Positions 24,056 through 35,747 of a stretch of 64,000 nucleotides of DNA are shown here, piece by piece. Origin of the DNA: Mesotaenium endlicherianum (lineage: Eukaryota; Streptophyta; Zygnematophyceae; Zygnematales; Mesotaeniaceae); NCBI GenBank assembly GCA_009602735.1, contig WELA01010273.1, forward strand, positions 1 to 64,000, read 5' to 3'. The notes beneath the pieces were generated by a model. It had not been told where the DNA came from, did no database searches, and worked only from the letters and a program-made list of their open reading frames with translations. The position numbers were made by a program, and so were the translations under genes. Position 1 is the first letter of the stretch. Each line of letters starts with the position of its first letter.

Positions 24056-24645
24056 TTGTGGTCATTTTGATATAAAATTCGTTGAATTTGGTGAAGTAAT
24101 TAGAAAGTCATGGATTTTTGAAGTTCAATTAGTTTTGAAGTTGGTCGACGAATGTCCTTAATTTGCGGTGAGCGCAACCGTTGGATTGAGGGACAACGTT
24201 GAGCAATTGAACCTTCACGTAATTTCGGCTGACGCGGAGTGCCGACCAGATCAATTTACCTAGAAATTTTGGATTAGCCTAGCGCGTCTAAGTTTGTATA
24301 TTCTAGATATTTCGATGCATGCATGTGGACGTCAAATCGACCCGACATGTCGAATGAGGCTAATCTGGCCTACTCACAAACATTCTGGAAGGGACGATTT
24401 GACAAACACTCATAAATGTCGTTGCTAAGCTGCTATCCCTCCTAGAGACGAGCGGTCGTCGTAGAAAACTACAAATAGGCATAACTTCTTCGTTTCCTAT
24501 CAATTTTCACTTCTATAAATTTCTACGGGTTTGTAATGACAAGGCCTTTCATCATATTGCATTTGTAAGCACTATTTTGCTACTCAAAATGCTAAGTAAT
24601 TTTCTAAGACTTTCTTAGTAACATGCCGCTGCACTCCACCCTGAC
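24056..24645 (+). repeat. Third copy of the family G LTR (truncated)
   Basis: Matches 10340-10950 from TTTGTGGTCATTTTGATATA to CCGCTGCACTC in the same orientation, with point changes and a deletion near GAGCAATTGAACCTTCACG. It lacks the last about 60 bp of the arm. Confidence 0.65.
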
Positions 24646-25690
24646 GGTGACATGGGGCAAATTTCATCGACAATCTCAGATGGAAATATATACGAGTCAA
24701 ACCGGCCGTCGGGCGTCGAGGACAAATTTGAACGAATGGAAATCCAAATTTTACTATTCTATTAAATTCCATTCGACGCTTTTGGCCACTTTTGGAATGG
24801 TTTTCTCTTGTCAAATCGTTGGCGGAAAGTCGTCCGGTGTTCAAGTACAACTTACCTACGTGGTTGGGAGAATTGAAAAATGTTCTACATCACAAGACGG
24901 AAATCATTCTGTCATCACCAGATGGAAATCATGCTTACATCAAGAGATGGAAATAATTGTAAACAAGTTTTGGTCGGTGACTTTTCCATTTATTCTTGTA
25001 ACCGTTAATTTTGCCCGTGACGGCTGTTGCAGGTGGGCGCGGTCAACTTTTTGAGTGACGCGAACGAGGAGCATATGACGCTGGTGCGTGCGCATTTGGT
25101 TTGCCATTGGGTGACAAGCGTCACCAGGCCTTGATCTCACCGATGAACACACTAGCCACGATCTCAAACAAAGCACACGACTCCAACCTATGCTCAAGAT
25201 ATGGCAAAGGAGAACCACACACAGACACCATTCTTACTCGCTACCACCCACCTTTCACTCCTAGTCTCAACACTTCTCACCCACACACGCGCACGTAACT
25301 GATGGCGCTACGTTCAAACTTTTTGACGCACAGGCCTTTGATTGCAGTGCCTGATGGGGGTGTTGGTAGCACACTGTAGAGATGAAAGACATTCTACGTG
25401 GAGCGAATTCATATAAGCTTGTGAAACTCGACTCGTCATCAATTCCCTGGTGAATAGATGGGATATTTTGTTTAACGTCAACCGTTAAATCCTCAGAAGA
25501 CATCTGTTTATCCACTTGACTCAAATAAACAAACGTTGACACCATTCACCAAATTTTATCGAAAGATCGTTGAGAAATTTGACATGGACTTGTTACCAAT
25601 TGTGCATCTTGGCTCCTTTATCACTTCACAGTAACAAAATTGATTTGCTAGACGAGCTTCTTTCTAGCTAGAGGCACCAGGCACAACCAC
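24646..25690. other. Unassigned stretch
   Basis: The word GATGGAAAT recurs several times between 24680 and 24960, without forming a regular array. No gene is supported. Confidence 0.35.
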
Positions 25691-28600
25691 CATCTGTGAA
25701 CTTCTATGTCCCGCGGATTTCCAATAAGTTGCAAGAGGGAGCACCACCCGGAGATGCAACGCCAGGACCGGGCAAAGCGGGAGCTAGGAAGAGTTGTCCC
25801 ACAGTTCCTGTCGGAAAACGTCTTCAAGAGAGAGGCTTTACAGATCAGGAACAGGAGAACAAGCAGGGAGAAGAAATAGGCATGGGAAGGGAGATGGCGA
25901 GAAAGGGAAAGAAGGAGAGGGATGGAGAGGGAGATGGTCAGAGTGAGGTAGCAAGAGGGAGGAAGGAAAGCGAGAGGGAGGAGTAATCAGAGGGAGGGTT
26001 GCAAGGGGGAAAGGAAGATCGAGATGGAGAGATAGGAGATGGAGGGGAAGAGGGGGAGAGGGGGGTAGGGAGGGGCGAGAGGGGGGGGATTGCGTGTGGG
26101 TGGAGATATTCACTGATGGCATTTCTCTTCTTTGTCTTGGCCCAACCAATGCTCTAGCTATCACGATGTCATGCAGCCTGAGGCTTCGGCACAGGCAGAT
26201 TCAAGCAGGGATCACTTGACAATTAGAGGCCCAACCACGGCAGCTGGGCCATGAGCAGCGGCAGGGAGCCGTGCAGGGTGTTGGCGTAGCTAAAGGAGGG
26301 CCGAAGGGGGGCAAAAGGGGGGAGAGGAGCGGGAGATGCCAAAAGATTGAATCTGTTGAGGGATTATTTGAGAAAGAGAAGCACGAGTAGGGGAGAGAGG
26401 GGTTTGAGATGGGCCAATGCCTGAGGAAGCTACCTTTGAGGGACCTTATTTTGGAAGAAGGACAAGCACAAGGAACGGCCCTATGAACTCTGTCCCTGGC
26501 CCCCCTTCTCAGGCTCTTGGGGGACGCCACTACAAGACGAAAGGGGGCTGCAGCCATAGGCCACTAGCTGGTGCGGAGAGACGAGCCTGTTGTGGTGCAA
26601 GGCTTCTAACAGATGATTGGCCGCAAACGGAGATGTCCTGGGGGGCAGATGGGAGCTGGCTTTTTGGGGAGAAGTGACAAGTGGCCTGACGTGGCGTGGC
26701 GTGGCGTGCTCGCTTGTCAATGTGGGGGGGGAGGGCAGCTCTTTGAGATGGGGCTGGAACTCTCGTTGGCGCGCTTGAAGGCCCTCGCCAAGTTTGCCTT
26801 TGGCATGGGCCTCCCACAGGTCAAATAATTCCCCCCAATCCCCTGGCCACTCATCTCTCAGGCCCCCTCCTTTCCCGCTCTCCCCCCCTCCCCCGCCAAG
26901 GAACAAGCTGCCTGACAGTGCTACCAGTTGTGACATGCATCAGTGCCCGTCAGGTTAGGCCTCCACTCGTGCACCGCCAGGTGTTACACATTATGTGGTC
27001 GCTCCAGGTGCATGCACCCTTTTTCACTCTCATCACTCACGTGCACATCTTAGCGCCTCTTATGTGTCCGGGCCCCGCACCCTCCATTACCCATTGCCTG
27101 TCTCTCCCTTGTCCTGTTGAATGATGAATGTTTGTCAAAAAATAAAAAAGGTGGTAGAAAGAGGAAGGCGGCATGTGCTCAGTGAGGAAGTCGGCTGCTG
27201 CTGCTGCCTGAGGTGGCAACAAGCCTGCACTTTGAATGAAGCAAGTTAGAAAGGCAGTGCTTGAGGATTGAATGTTGAGGACCTGGAGTAGGGGGCATGG
27301 AGGAGATGCCTGAGAGAGGCTTACCTGCACCGCCAACCAACTCACAAGAGTCAAGTTGGGCAATGGGCAACAGTTGACGTAGGTGGACGTGGGCGGGGTA
27401 AAGCAAGGGGAAAGAAACGTACTAGGAGCAGCCAGATGCAGGTGCGGGCGGCCCGCCGGAGCAACAGCAGTTGCCGCATCAGACGGGCTGCACGGCGGCA
27501 GTGTGGATGCCAGCCGAGGGTATTGCTCCAGCAGCTCCCTCTGAGGACTGCTTGCACTACCCCGCCATATGTGCTGCCGAGAAGTGGCGAGGGCGAGGGC
27601 GAGGGCGAGGGCGAGAGGGGGGGGGGGAGTGGGCACGCTCAAAGGGGGGGGCATGGCTGTGGCGCTGCTCCTCTTTGCGTTGCGTGCGTGCGTGCGTGGC
27701 TTTGCAAGCAAGCCTTATAATGCAGACTATTGGAGGGCAGGACAAATGGCACCGCTTCAAGCGACGCGTTGAACCACGTGCTCCTTGCGGCGGGCTATGT
27801 GTGTCTCAGGGGGCTGGTGTTGAGCCTCTTCGCAGCACGTTATGTGACGTCCATGCCAAGTTAGGACGCAGTGTTGCATGGGGGTTTTGCTTCCTGTCAT
27901 TGAGGCAGGCTTGTCCCCCCTCTCCCACCCCTCTCAACCCTGCCCCCCACTATCTTCTCCCTCCTTGCCTTCCTCTCCCTCTCATACTCTCTTTATCTTC
28001 TTGCAAGTCTTCTTCCAGATTGTTTATGCGCTCTACGTGTCTTGTGTGAGGTGGTGGAAGATTAAGCCCTTGGGATCTTGCAAGATCTGAGGGAGGGAGG
28101 AAGAAAGGAAGGGCTCCCACTTGTTGTGGGGGGGAAGTAAGGGGTGAAGAAGGGGGGAAAGTAGGGAATGAGAAGCGCCAGACCTCTGCTGGCCAGCTTG
28201 GAAGGGCCGGCAGCAAGTGCAAATAGCGGAAGCAACAGCATGTGCCCTTTTCATGGGCTCCGCCTCCTGCCGCCGTTTGCTGGTACAGCCCCGCCCCCCC
28301 CCTCCCTCCCGGGTCTCTTCCGCCTCCCTTCTTGAAGCTGGCTAATTGGGTGGCTTGCTGGCAGCGGCTGCAAGGTGGGACCTGCAGGAGAGGGTGGGGC
28401 AGAGCAGGGCAGAGGGGAGAGTAGGCCAAGCGAGGACAGCAAGAGAGGCTTGTGTAGCCCCCACCTGCTGCCATTTGATTGTTGCTAGCTTGCTAGCTTG
28501 CTGAGTGTAAGGGGAGGTTGTTTGGCCCTGCTCTCGTGTCTGCTGGTAGGTGGTTATGCTTTAGTGTGGCAAGTGCGAAAAAGCGGGGGGGGCTTCTCAG

Positions 28601-28907
28601 GGGCTGCTTTGCGGAAGGGCAACAATAGCGGTGAGCCAGACACTCACGGCGACCTGCGGGGCAGAGCAGGGTGGGGCGAGGAAGAGGGGAGAGAATGCTC
28701 GCAAAGGAGAGAGGAGCAGATCCAGGCCGGGGAGGGGGGGGCTGCTGCTGCCCTGCTGCTGGTGCTGAACATCGCTCCCCTCCTTGTGTGCGCGGGCCAA
28801 CGCCAGTTCTCCGACCTTCACCAATCTGGGGATGTGTGGGGGAAGCAAAGGAGGCCGCAGTTCCCTGGCCCCCTTTCCCCCTGCCGCCACTTGTCGCCCA
28901 CCCGTAT
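25691..28907. other. Purine-rich and GC-rich stretch without a convincing gene
   Basis: 25850-26100 is an almost pure purine strand, rich in GGGAGA and GAGGG. A GGGCGA microsatellite lies at about 27590-27620. Frames are open on both strands because of composition and are rich in Gly, Pro, Arg and Ser. I recognise no domain. Minus-strand 26481-26936 contains a less biased segment (LFDLWEAHAKGKLGEGLQ) that might be an exon, but I cannot support it. Confidence 0.4.
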
Positions 28908-29625
28908 TAAAATGAATCGACTTACCAAGTAGGCGATTAACAATTAATAAAGATCTTTATATCAACAAGTAATCTTTATGGATTTTCCGTTACCTGATTA
29001 AACGGCAAAGGACAACACACTAGCAGTGAACAACACTCGTAAATTAAATGCGAGTAAACTAGCATCAATAATGCAATCAGTAAACTCATACATAAGCAAG
29101 GTTAGAAGACAGTGCGTATCAATGGCTTCTCGCCTTGGATTCACTTCTCTCTCAGTCAGCTGTGCAAGAGAGTTGGCCTTGTTTCCGAATGCCAAACTCG
29201 AGAGCAATGCCTAGCATATGTACATGGAATGAGTTTACTCTTCAACGGCCAATGCGATGGCACCGCCTACCCGGGAGTGAACCACGTTGGTAGAACCTCG
29301 GTTAACCAAATCCACCGCTATCTCCCATCATCCCGAATCGCCATCCATCTTAGGGATGTCATCTGGCCATTCACCTAGCATACCACACTTAGATGCATAT
29401 CGAGGCAGTTCGCTGCTACCGAGTACGGAAGTCAGCTGGCTGTCAAAGAATGTGTCAGCAAGCTGACTTAAGTGGACTTCAGCCTGCTGCTTCCGGCTGA
29501 GTCATTAAACTGATAATTATATAAAGTCCAGCAGACTGACTATTAACTAAAGCTCAGCAGGCTGAACTTAATTAACTATTATATTTAAATGAATATTATA
29601 TCAACTAATATACTGATTCATTACA
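28908..29625 (-). repeat. 3' LTR of element D
   Basis: 718 bp. On the minus strand it starts TGTAATGAATC (29625) and ends TTCATTTTA (28908); the terminal CA has mutated to TA. It contains the shared CCTACC..GGTAGG hairpin module at about 29265-29300. Short frames inside it are not genes. Confidence 0.9.
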
Positions 29626-29660
29626 ATCCCTCCAACTTAACTTGTTGTCGCCTCGACAAC
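29626..29660 (-). other. Polypurine tract with adjacent hairpin, element D
   Basis: On the minus strand GTTGTCG-AGG-CGACAAC (29660-29644) is a perfect 7-bp hairpin with a 3-nt loop. It is followed by a purine-rich tract GTTGGAGGGAT that abuts the LTR. A polypurine tract primes plus-strand DNA synthesis. The same arrangement, less perfect, precedes segment H (18823) and element E (47952). Confidence 0.75.
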
Positions 29661-29737
29661 ATTAAACTGCAGAAGTCTTGGGTCAGGAAGCTGAACCTGA
29701 CCAACCTCCCCCACTGACTGCCCCTTTAGCCTGTTGC

Positions 29738-31438
29738 CTAGGGGGTTGTTCCTGGGGCCTCAGGATCAAGAGACCAAGATCTGGACCTAGATCTGGACAG
29801 CCCTCTAGGTCTGTCAGCTGGCCTTCTAAAGAACCCCGTTTGCTCTAAAGTTGGACCTTGAGGAGAACGAAGGATGGTAGCCTGCTCTTCACCCACTTGG
29901 GTGTTGATCCCTACATAGATAGGCATTCCTGTAGGATGCTGAAATACATTGGCTAGAGGTACATGCCCCTGAGCGGAGGGGGAGGCCGGCATTCCTCTGG
30001 CCCACCCGCGTGTCCCTATTCTGGCACCCCTGTCCTCTGGGGATTTCTGCCTGTGTCTACTGCCCAATACAGTCAGATCAGCTTCTTCCCTTGCTTGGGC
30101 AGGTGGGCTGGGGGAGCGAGTGCGGGGTTCAGTTGCCTCCATGACGGGGATCACGTTCCAAATACCTGATCGTGGTTCTTTAGGAAGTGCCCCTGCCTGC
30201 CCCTGGGTCTCCTGAGTACCAGCTGCTGACGCTTCTCCTCTGCCTTGTTCTTCTTCCTCATCCTCCTCATCCTCCTCCTTGGAGAGAGTAGGAGTCTTGT
30301 CCACTAAGTTGTCCTGCTCCCTGGTAGACATGGAGTAGTCTACCGCCCTCCCTTTCTTAGGGCGCGCCGGAGGTTGCTTGGCCTTCAACCACCTGATATC
30401 TATCCGGCCTGCATTCTTTGCCCATTTGACGAAGGCATGCTTTCCCTTAGAGAAGTAGTCTCTTCCCCTCCTCCTATGCTCCTTGGTTTCTGCATTCATA
30501 TTGCTCAAGCAGCCATTCAGCCTGGGGTCCCAAGGGGCAATGTGAGGTGGTAGGATGAGATAGCCGTCTAGGCCATAGTGGAAGTCATCCGGTTGGGCTC
30601 GGTCACACTCCTGCTTCTTATTTGTGACGGTCATCCACCTCCAGTCTGTTGGCTGCTGGTAGTACTGGGGTCCGTGCTTAGCCTTCCTCAATTTACACGG
30701 GAACCAATGGGGAGAGAACATCTGTTGTCCTGCTTCCCTGGCCAAGTACTCCCAGCTCCTTCTCTCAACTTCATTGTAAGCTGGCAGGAGTGTGAGGTAG
30801 AATACCGTATCCTTAAAGCTATCGGGCCGCATGCTCACCATCCGGATGAGTCTCTGATCTCCCACTATTCCCGGTATGGGGACCGGCTTGTCTTCTGAAT
30901 CATCTGCAAGGTACCGGGCCTGCTCTGCTGTATAGCCCACCATCTTGGCATAATCCTCGTAGAGGACCACACCAGTGTGTGTCTCGATGTACCTATCCAA
31001 TGCTGCAGCTCCTTCCCTCTGTAGCAGTGTTGTCTGTTCCAGCTTGTTAATCTCCTGGGCTGCCAGCAATGCTTCTTTCAGGTTATCAAAGTTTTGGCGA
31101 CCCACTACAGTATACCTGTAAGTGGCCAAGCTCTTCTGTCTGTCCGCTTCAATCTTTTTCCTTTTCTTTTCTTCTGCCGCTGCCGCTTCTTCTTGTTGTT
31201 TCTTCTGTCTCTCCTCCTCGGCTTTCCTGAGGTTTTCCGCTTCCTGATCCTTCTTCCTCTGTGCCTCTTCTGCCGCCTCTTGTTGTCTGCGGACCCTTTC
31301 TTGTTCTCTCCTGGTGAGGGACGTCGCCGCCAGCTCCTTCTAGTATTGCTCCATTGTCCTCCTGGCTTCTTCTGCCTTGCGCTTTCTGACCTCCTTTTGT
31401 GTGGTGGGNGACCTCCTTTTGTGTGGTGGGAGCCATCC
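29738..31438 (-). pseudogene. ORF3 of element D: sense ORF between pol and 3' LTR, unknown function
   Basis: The reading starts MAPTTQKEV at 31438 and runs to 29738, about 560 residues after setting aside the N-gap duplication at 31388-31430. One TAG lies near 31342. Residues about 15-105 are Glu/Lys/Arg/Gln-rich and look like a coiled coil. A globular middle part follows (QNFDNLKEALLAAQEIN, YIETHTGVVLYEDYAKMVGY, VGDQRLIRMVSM, QQPTDWRWMTV, HYGLDGYLILPPHIAPWD, FVKWAKNAGRIDI). The tail is acidic (EEDEEDEEEE) and then Pro/Ser/Arg-rich, ending in SRSRSRSWS. There is no signal peptide or membrane helix, so it is unlike an envelope protein. Element E carries the same protein region, roughly 80% identical by eye in the middle part. 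I do not recognise the family. It could be a nucleic-acid or Gag accessory factor, but that is a guess. Confidence 0.75.
31388..31430. other. Single-N join with 21-bp direct duplication
   Basis: The word GACCTCCTTTTGTGTGGTGGG stands on both sides of the N at 31409. Ignoring one copy plus the N (22 bases) restores the ORF3 reading frame and the agreement with element E (MAPTTQKE...). The duplication is therefore most likely an assembly artefact. Confidence 0.8.
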
Positions 31439-31850
31439 TGTACTTGTAACCAGGGCACAAGTTAGTAGGATATGGACCTTTTTCATAGGATTTGCAGGAA
31501 GTATGTTAGTATTAGTATAGTGGCTTCGCTCCTGTTTACCTTACAGGGTGATTGCTAAAAGTTGACGTAGCACAAGTTAGTAGGATATCGACCTTTGTCG
31601 TAGGGATTGCAGGCAGGAAGTATGTTCATATTAGTATGGTGGATTTGCTCCTGTTTACCTTACAGGGTGATTGCTAAAAGTTGACGTAGTTGCGGTGCGC
31701 TAAACATAAACGTATGAATGTGTTTTAAGGTGAGTTAAGTGATGTATTGCTGTGCGAGGCCCTTTTTCCTTCAGCTCAAGGTGCTTTATGTGGGCCAGGC
31801 TGTCCCATCTGTCACTATGCTGACACTTTGGGATTCACGTAACTGTCCCT

Positions 31851-32373
31851 TTATTGCTCTCGCTCACTAACTGTCATATATTTTCCCCTCCAACTTAAAT
31901 GGAGACAGGACCGCCTGTCACCTTCCCGTGTCAACGAAAATGACAAATATGGAGGGATTTCAGCCGCCCGAAGGTGGAACCGTGTCAACGCCCCTTTGGC
32001 ATTGGTCAAATGGTCCTTAAATTCCCAAGTGTCCCCAGAGGCATCGTAACCCTTCCATCGAATGAGGTATTTCATGACATATTTAGACGAGCGACGGACC
32101 GCGCGCGTGTCTAAAATTTCCTCAACCTCATATTCGTCAGAGTCACCGTCCCTGATAGCGGGGACCGGTCCCGGTTGGACAGGGAACCGACCTGTGAACA
32201 GTGTATCACCTTTGATTTGTGGTTCCAGGAAGGAGATATTAAAGACCAGGTGACCTTTGTATTCGGCTGACATGTTCAGTTTGTAAGCGTTCTGGCCGAC
32301 ACGACGCACCACCAAATATGGACCGACCCAGACAGGGCTAAGCTTTTTCTTGACCACACCAGGGAGGTACAGG
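31851..32373 (-). pseudogene. Element D pol C-terminus: integrase tail and chromodomain
   Basis: The frame continues the pol reading after a stop codon at about 32374 (KLHP-stop-HLYLPG). It contains the GPY/F-like segment SPVWVGPYLVVRRVG and a chromodomain (YEVEEILDTRAV, YLIRWKGYDASGDTWE). In chromoviruses the chromodomain guides integration to marked chromatin. The aromatic positions (Y, W in RWKGY, W in DTWE) are kept. Confidence 0.85.
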
Positions 32374-32375
32374 TG

Positions 32376-34782
32376 CTAAGGATGCAGTTTGACAAAATCG
32401 CCTTTAGAAAATGTCAGCTCCCGACGGTTTTGATTAGCGTATTTTTGTTGGGCTTTGTGCAGGTTTTGTTGGACTTCTGACAGGGTGTCAGCAAACTCCT
32501 GAGTATAATGGAGGGAGATCGGATTGTCAATCCCTTCAGGGTGATTCAAAGACTCCCCTAGCACATCTAGCGGGGACTTAGAGACTCTACCCAGGCTGAG
32601 TTCAAAGGGAGTCTTGCCCATTGACGCGTGCACCGCACTGTTGACCTCAAACTGAATTTGAGGCAACAGGTCATCCCAATTATCTTGTTTTTGGTTAATA
32701 TATGCTCTCAGCACCTCCTGCAGAACTCGGTTAGTTCTTTCAGTCTGCCCATGAGTCTGAGGGTGATTAGCTGTGCTTAGCAGCTGTTTGACTCCCATTA
32801 ACCCCATTAAGGCTCTCCAGAACTTAGAGGTAAATTTTGAGTCTCTGTCTGAGATGATACTAGAGGGAAGTCCATGTTGGCATACTACATGGTTGTAGAA
32901 TTGTCTCGTTGTTTCGAGTGCAGTCACTTTGACAGTTGTGGGGATAAAAATGACCATTTTTATCAATTTATCCACGACTACCAGTATCGAATCATGCCCA
33001 TTGGCAGTTCGTGGCAGTGTGACCACCCAGTCCATGGATATTGTTTCCCAGCGACCAGCTGGGATGGGCAGCGGTTGTAAGAGGCCCCCCGGTGGTGGGT
33101 GCCTAGACTTATTCTTTTGACGCTGGTCACAGGAGTTAACGTATTTCAAGACCTCCCGAGGTAATCCTTCCCAATGATAATGTTTTGCCAGTTTGCCAAC
33201 AGTTTTGGCCTGCCCCAAATGCCCACCTAGCAAACTGTCATGTGCTTGACTCAATAAAAGGGACCTTATTTCCAAGTTATTAGGAATGACCAGCTTCAGC
33301 CTGCCTGAAGTGGTTTCAGTCACCCAAATCCCTCCCTTAAGCTTATACCCGAGTGCAGTAGCACGACACACACCAGTAGTGGGGCTGGGCTCAAATGTTG
33401 GGTCAGAAAGGTAGGCTTTCCTAAGTTGTTCAAGGAAGGACTTTTTCACCTTTAGTGAAGTGAGTGCACACAGGACTTTATCTACAGCATGCTGATTAAA
33501 GTTCCGTTCTTGCAAGTTAGGTCTTCTAGAGAGTGCATCAGCAGGATTCAACTTCCCTGGTTTGTAGTCGATCTGGACTTGGAACTGCTCCAGCATCTGG
33601 CTCCAGCGGTTCTCCCTCCACGACAGCTTGGACTTTTTCTCAAAGTGAGTCAGAGCTAGATGATCTGTAACCACCTCAAAAGCTTTACCATGTAAGTATG
33701 CTCTCCACTGTTTGAGTACATGAATGATAGCTAGCAGCTCTTTATCATGCACTGAGTAATTAATCTCCGCTGGATTAAATTTCATAGACTCATACAACAC
33801 AGGATGCCACTCCTGCCGTACCTTACCATCCTTTGTGGTTTTGTCAGCAGGCTGCAACAAAATAGCACCCATGGCAAAGTCAGAGGCATCAGTAACCACC
33901 TGCACCGGTTTGCTGGGGTCATACACGGCTAGCACTGGGGCAGAACAAAGGGCATCTTTAAGGGTCTGGAAGGCAGCCTGCTGCTCTTCCCCCCACACAT
34001 ACCCTATGTCTTTCTTAGTAAGGTCAGTCAGTTTATCGGCCTTTGTGGAATAATTCTCAATAAATCTCCTATAGTAGTTAGCCAACCCGAGGAAAGATCT
34101 AACTTCAAAGACAGACTGTGGTAATGGCCAGTCCCTTATGGTCTGGACTTTCTTAGGATCCACACTGATGCCCTCTTTACTGACAACGTGGCCTAAGAAT
34201 TCAATACTTTCCTTAAAGAAATCACACTTGCTCATTTTAGCATATAAGTGATTTTTTCGCAGAGTATCCAGGATTGTTTTTAAGTGTTCATTGTGCTGAG
34301 CTTCATCTTTAGAGAAGATTAAAGTATCATCCAGGAAAACTTGCACAAACTTATCCAAATAAGGCCTAAAAATGTCATTCATAGCCCCCATGAAGGTCGC
34401 AGGAGCATTTGTCAGTCCAAATGGCATCACGTTGAACTCATAGTGTCCATAACGTGTGCGGAAGGCAGTCTTGTGTTCATCTCTCTCAGCAATTTTGATT
34501 TGATGATAACCACTTTTGAGATCTATCTTACTGAACACCTTAGCACCAGACAGGGTATCAAGCAAGTCCTCGATTCTGGGTAAAGCATACTTGTTCTTTA
34601 CTGTAATTCTGTTCAGGGCTCTGTAATCCACACACATCCGCATACTGCCATCCTTTTTCTTAACAAATAGGATAGGTGCGCCGTACGGTGATTTACTGGG
34701 AGAAATGTAACCATTTTCCTCCAGCTCTGCAATCTGTGTTTTCAACTCCTCGCTCTCCACATAAGACAAGCCATAAGTGCGT
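32376..34782 (-). pseudogene. Element D pol: reverse transcriptase, RNase H, integrase
   Basis: About 800 residues open in one frame. RT motifs are [25 protein letters not shown]-type ([13 protein letters not shown]) and the catalytic FLDD ([13 protein letters not shown]). RNase H shows [15 protein letters not shown] and [10 protein letters not shown]. Integrase has the HHCC region ([10 protein letters not shown]), but its second Cys is replaced (CDQRQ where relatives have CDQCP). The D-D-E triad is visible in [15 protein letters not shown] and the glutamate of GQTERTNR. It is bounded upstream by a TAG (TGG in element C) and downstream by another stop, so it reads as one domain block of a broken Gag-Pol. 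Confidence 0.9.
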
Positions 34783-34784
34783 TG

Positions 34785-35740
34785 CTAGGGTGGCTGACTC
34801 CCAGGTAATAAATCAATCCTATGATCTACTTTCCTCTTAGGGGGCAGTCCTGGAGGCATATTAAACACATCCGTGTACTGAGCAACACTTTTTGCAGCAG
34901 TCGGGTGCTCCGGAGGGCTTACCTTTTTCTCCACCACTTCTTCAGGTTGAGGAGGTACCTCTCTTAGCAGCAGACAAAACACTCTGTCTTCCTTCTGGTT
35001 CCATCTTTTGACAAATTCCATTGCATTCAGCAACTTGCATCCTTCTGGAAGCATCTTCTTTTCCTTTATTTGCCATCCACACAGGACAAGAGGAAGAGCA
35101 CTGGTGGGTGCCAAGTCAATTTGCCCATCACTGGCTCCTCTCACTTTAACTGTTCCTCTGCTCCAACACACTTCAGCTTGATGTCTGTTCAGCCAGGACC
35201 TGCCTAGCACGAGATCATAAAAGCCAGTGTTGAGTACCTCAAATGTAAGCGTTTCAGTTAGAACTGCAATGCCAGAACCTAACTGGACCTCAATAGGTTT
35301 GGTTATAACTCCTCCCGGGATACTTGAGGCATCTCCAAGGAAAATTTATCTAGTCTCTTGGGTGACAGTAGGCAGCCTTAGCCGCTTAACTAAGTCCTTA
35401 TGGACAAAAGTACGTGACGCCCCTCCGTCAACAAATGCCCTCGCCTTCCTACCTGCAATCATGCAATGCAGTAGGATAGGGGGGACTGTCTTTTCCTGAC
35501 TTTCGCATTGTTCTCCTGACGTAGCAATGAAATGTTGGACAGCAGGTGGAACAAGAGCATCCAGAGAGTGCACTCTCTGGATGTCTATATTGTTGATGGT
35601 CTCCTTTATCTGGTTGTCAGGCATGCATAGTGAATCCAGTTCAGCAGGACCCATAATACCTGCTACGAGGGCAGCTAGTGACGACTCACTATCTCTAGCA
35701 TCCTCACAGTCAGTAGACTGGATTACTGACTGTTGCTGTC
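34785..35740 (-). pseudogene. Element D pro: aspartic protease region with DGG active site
   Basis: It follows gag in the -1 frame from the slippery site at 35747-35741. The frame holds RAFVDGGASRTFVHKDLVKRL, the position of the retropepsin D-S/T-G-A motif, here D-G-G-A as in element C. A stop at about 35344 breaks the frame, which resumes to 34785 with FYDLVLGRSWLNRHQAEVCW. A stop (TAG for TGG) separates it from RT. Confidence 0.8.
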
Positions 35741-35747
35741 TTTTAAA
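35707..35747 (-). promoter_or_regulatory. Candidate -1 ribosomal frameshift signal, gag-pol of element D
   Basis: In the gag frame the codons CCT TTA AAA GAC give the canonical slippery heptamer T TTA AAA (35747-35741). Eight nucleotides later begins a perfect 9-bp hairpin, CAGTCAGTA / TACTGACTG with an 8-nt loop (35732-35707). The pol frame is -1 relative to gag, and after a slip it reads KRQQQSVIQS directly. The gag stop lies within the hairpin region at 35723. Element C has A TTA AAA and one stem mismatch; E has T TCA AAA and a damaged stem. Confidence 0.72.

Noticed and set aside
25696-28932. Many ORFs of 60-220 codons on both strands
   Set aside because: Open because of strong purine or GC bias; no domain, no consistent splice structure, overlapping on both strands.
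29026-29378. ORFs of 60-90 codons at 29.0-29.4, 42.0-42.5, 47.3-47.6 and 53.6-53.9 kb
   Set aside because: They lie inside LTRs of elements D, E and C and recur only because the LTRs do.
31149-31460. Arg/Gly/Glu-rich frames antisense or shifted to ORF3
   Set aside because: They are shadow frames of the ORF3 coiled-coil region and arise from the N-gap duplication.
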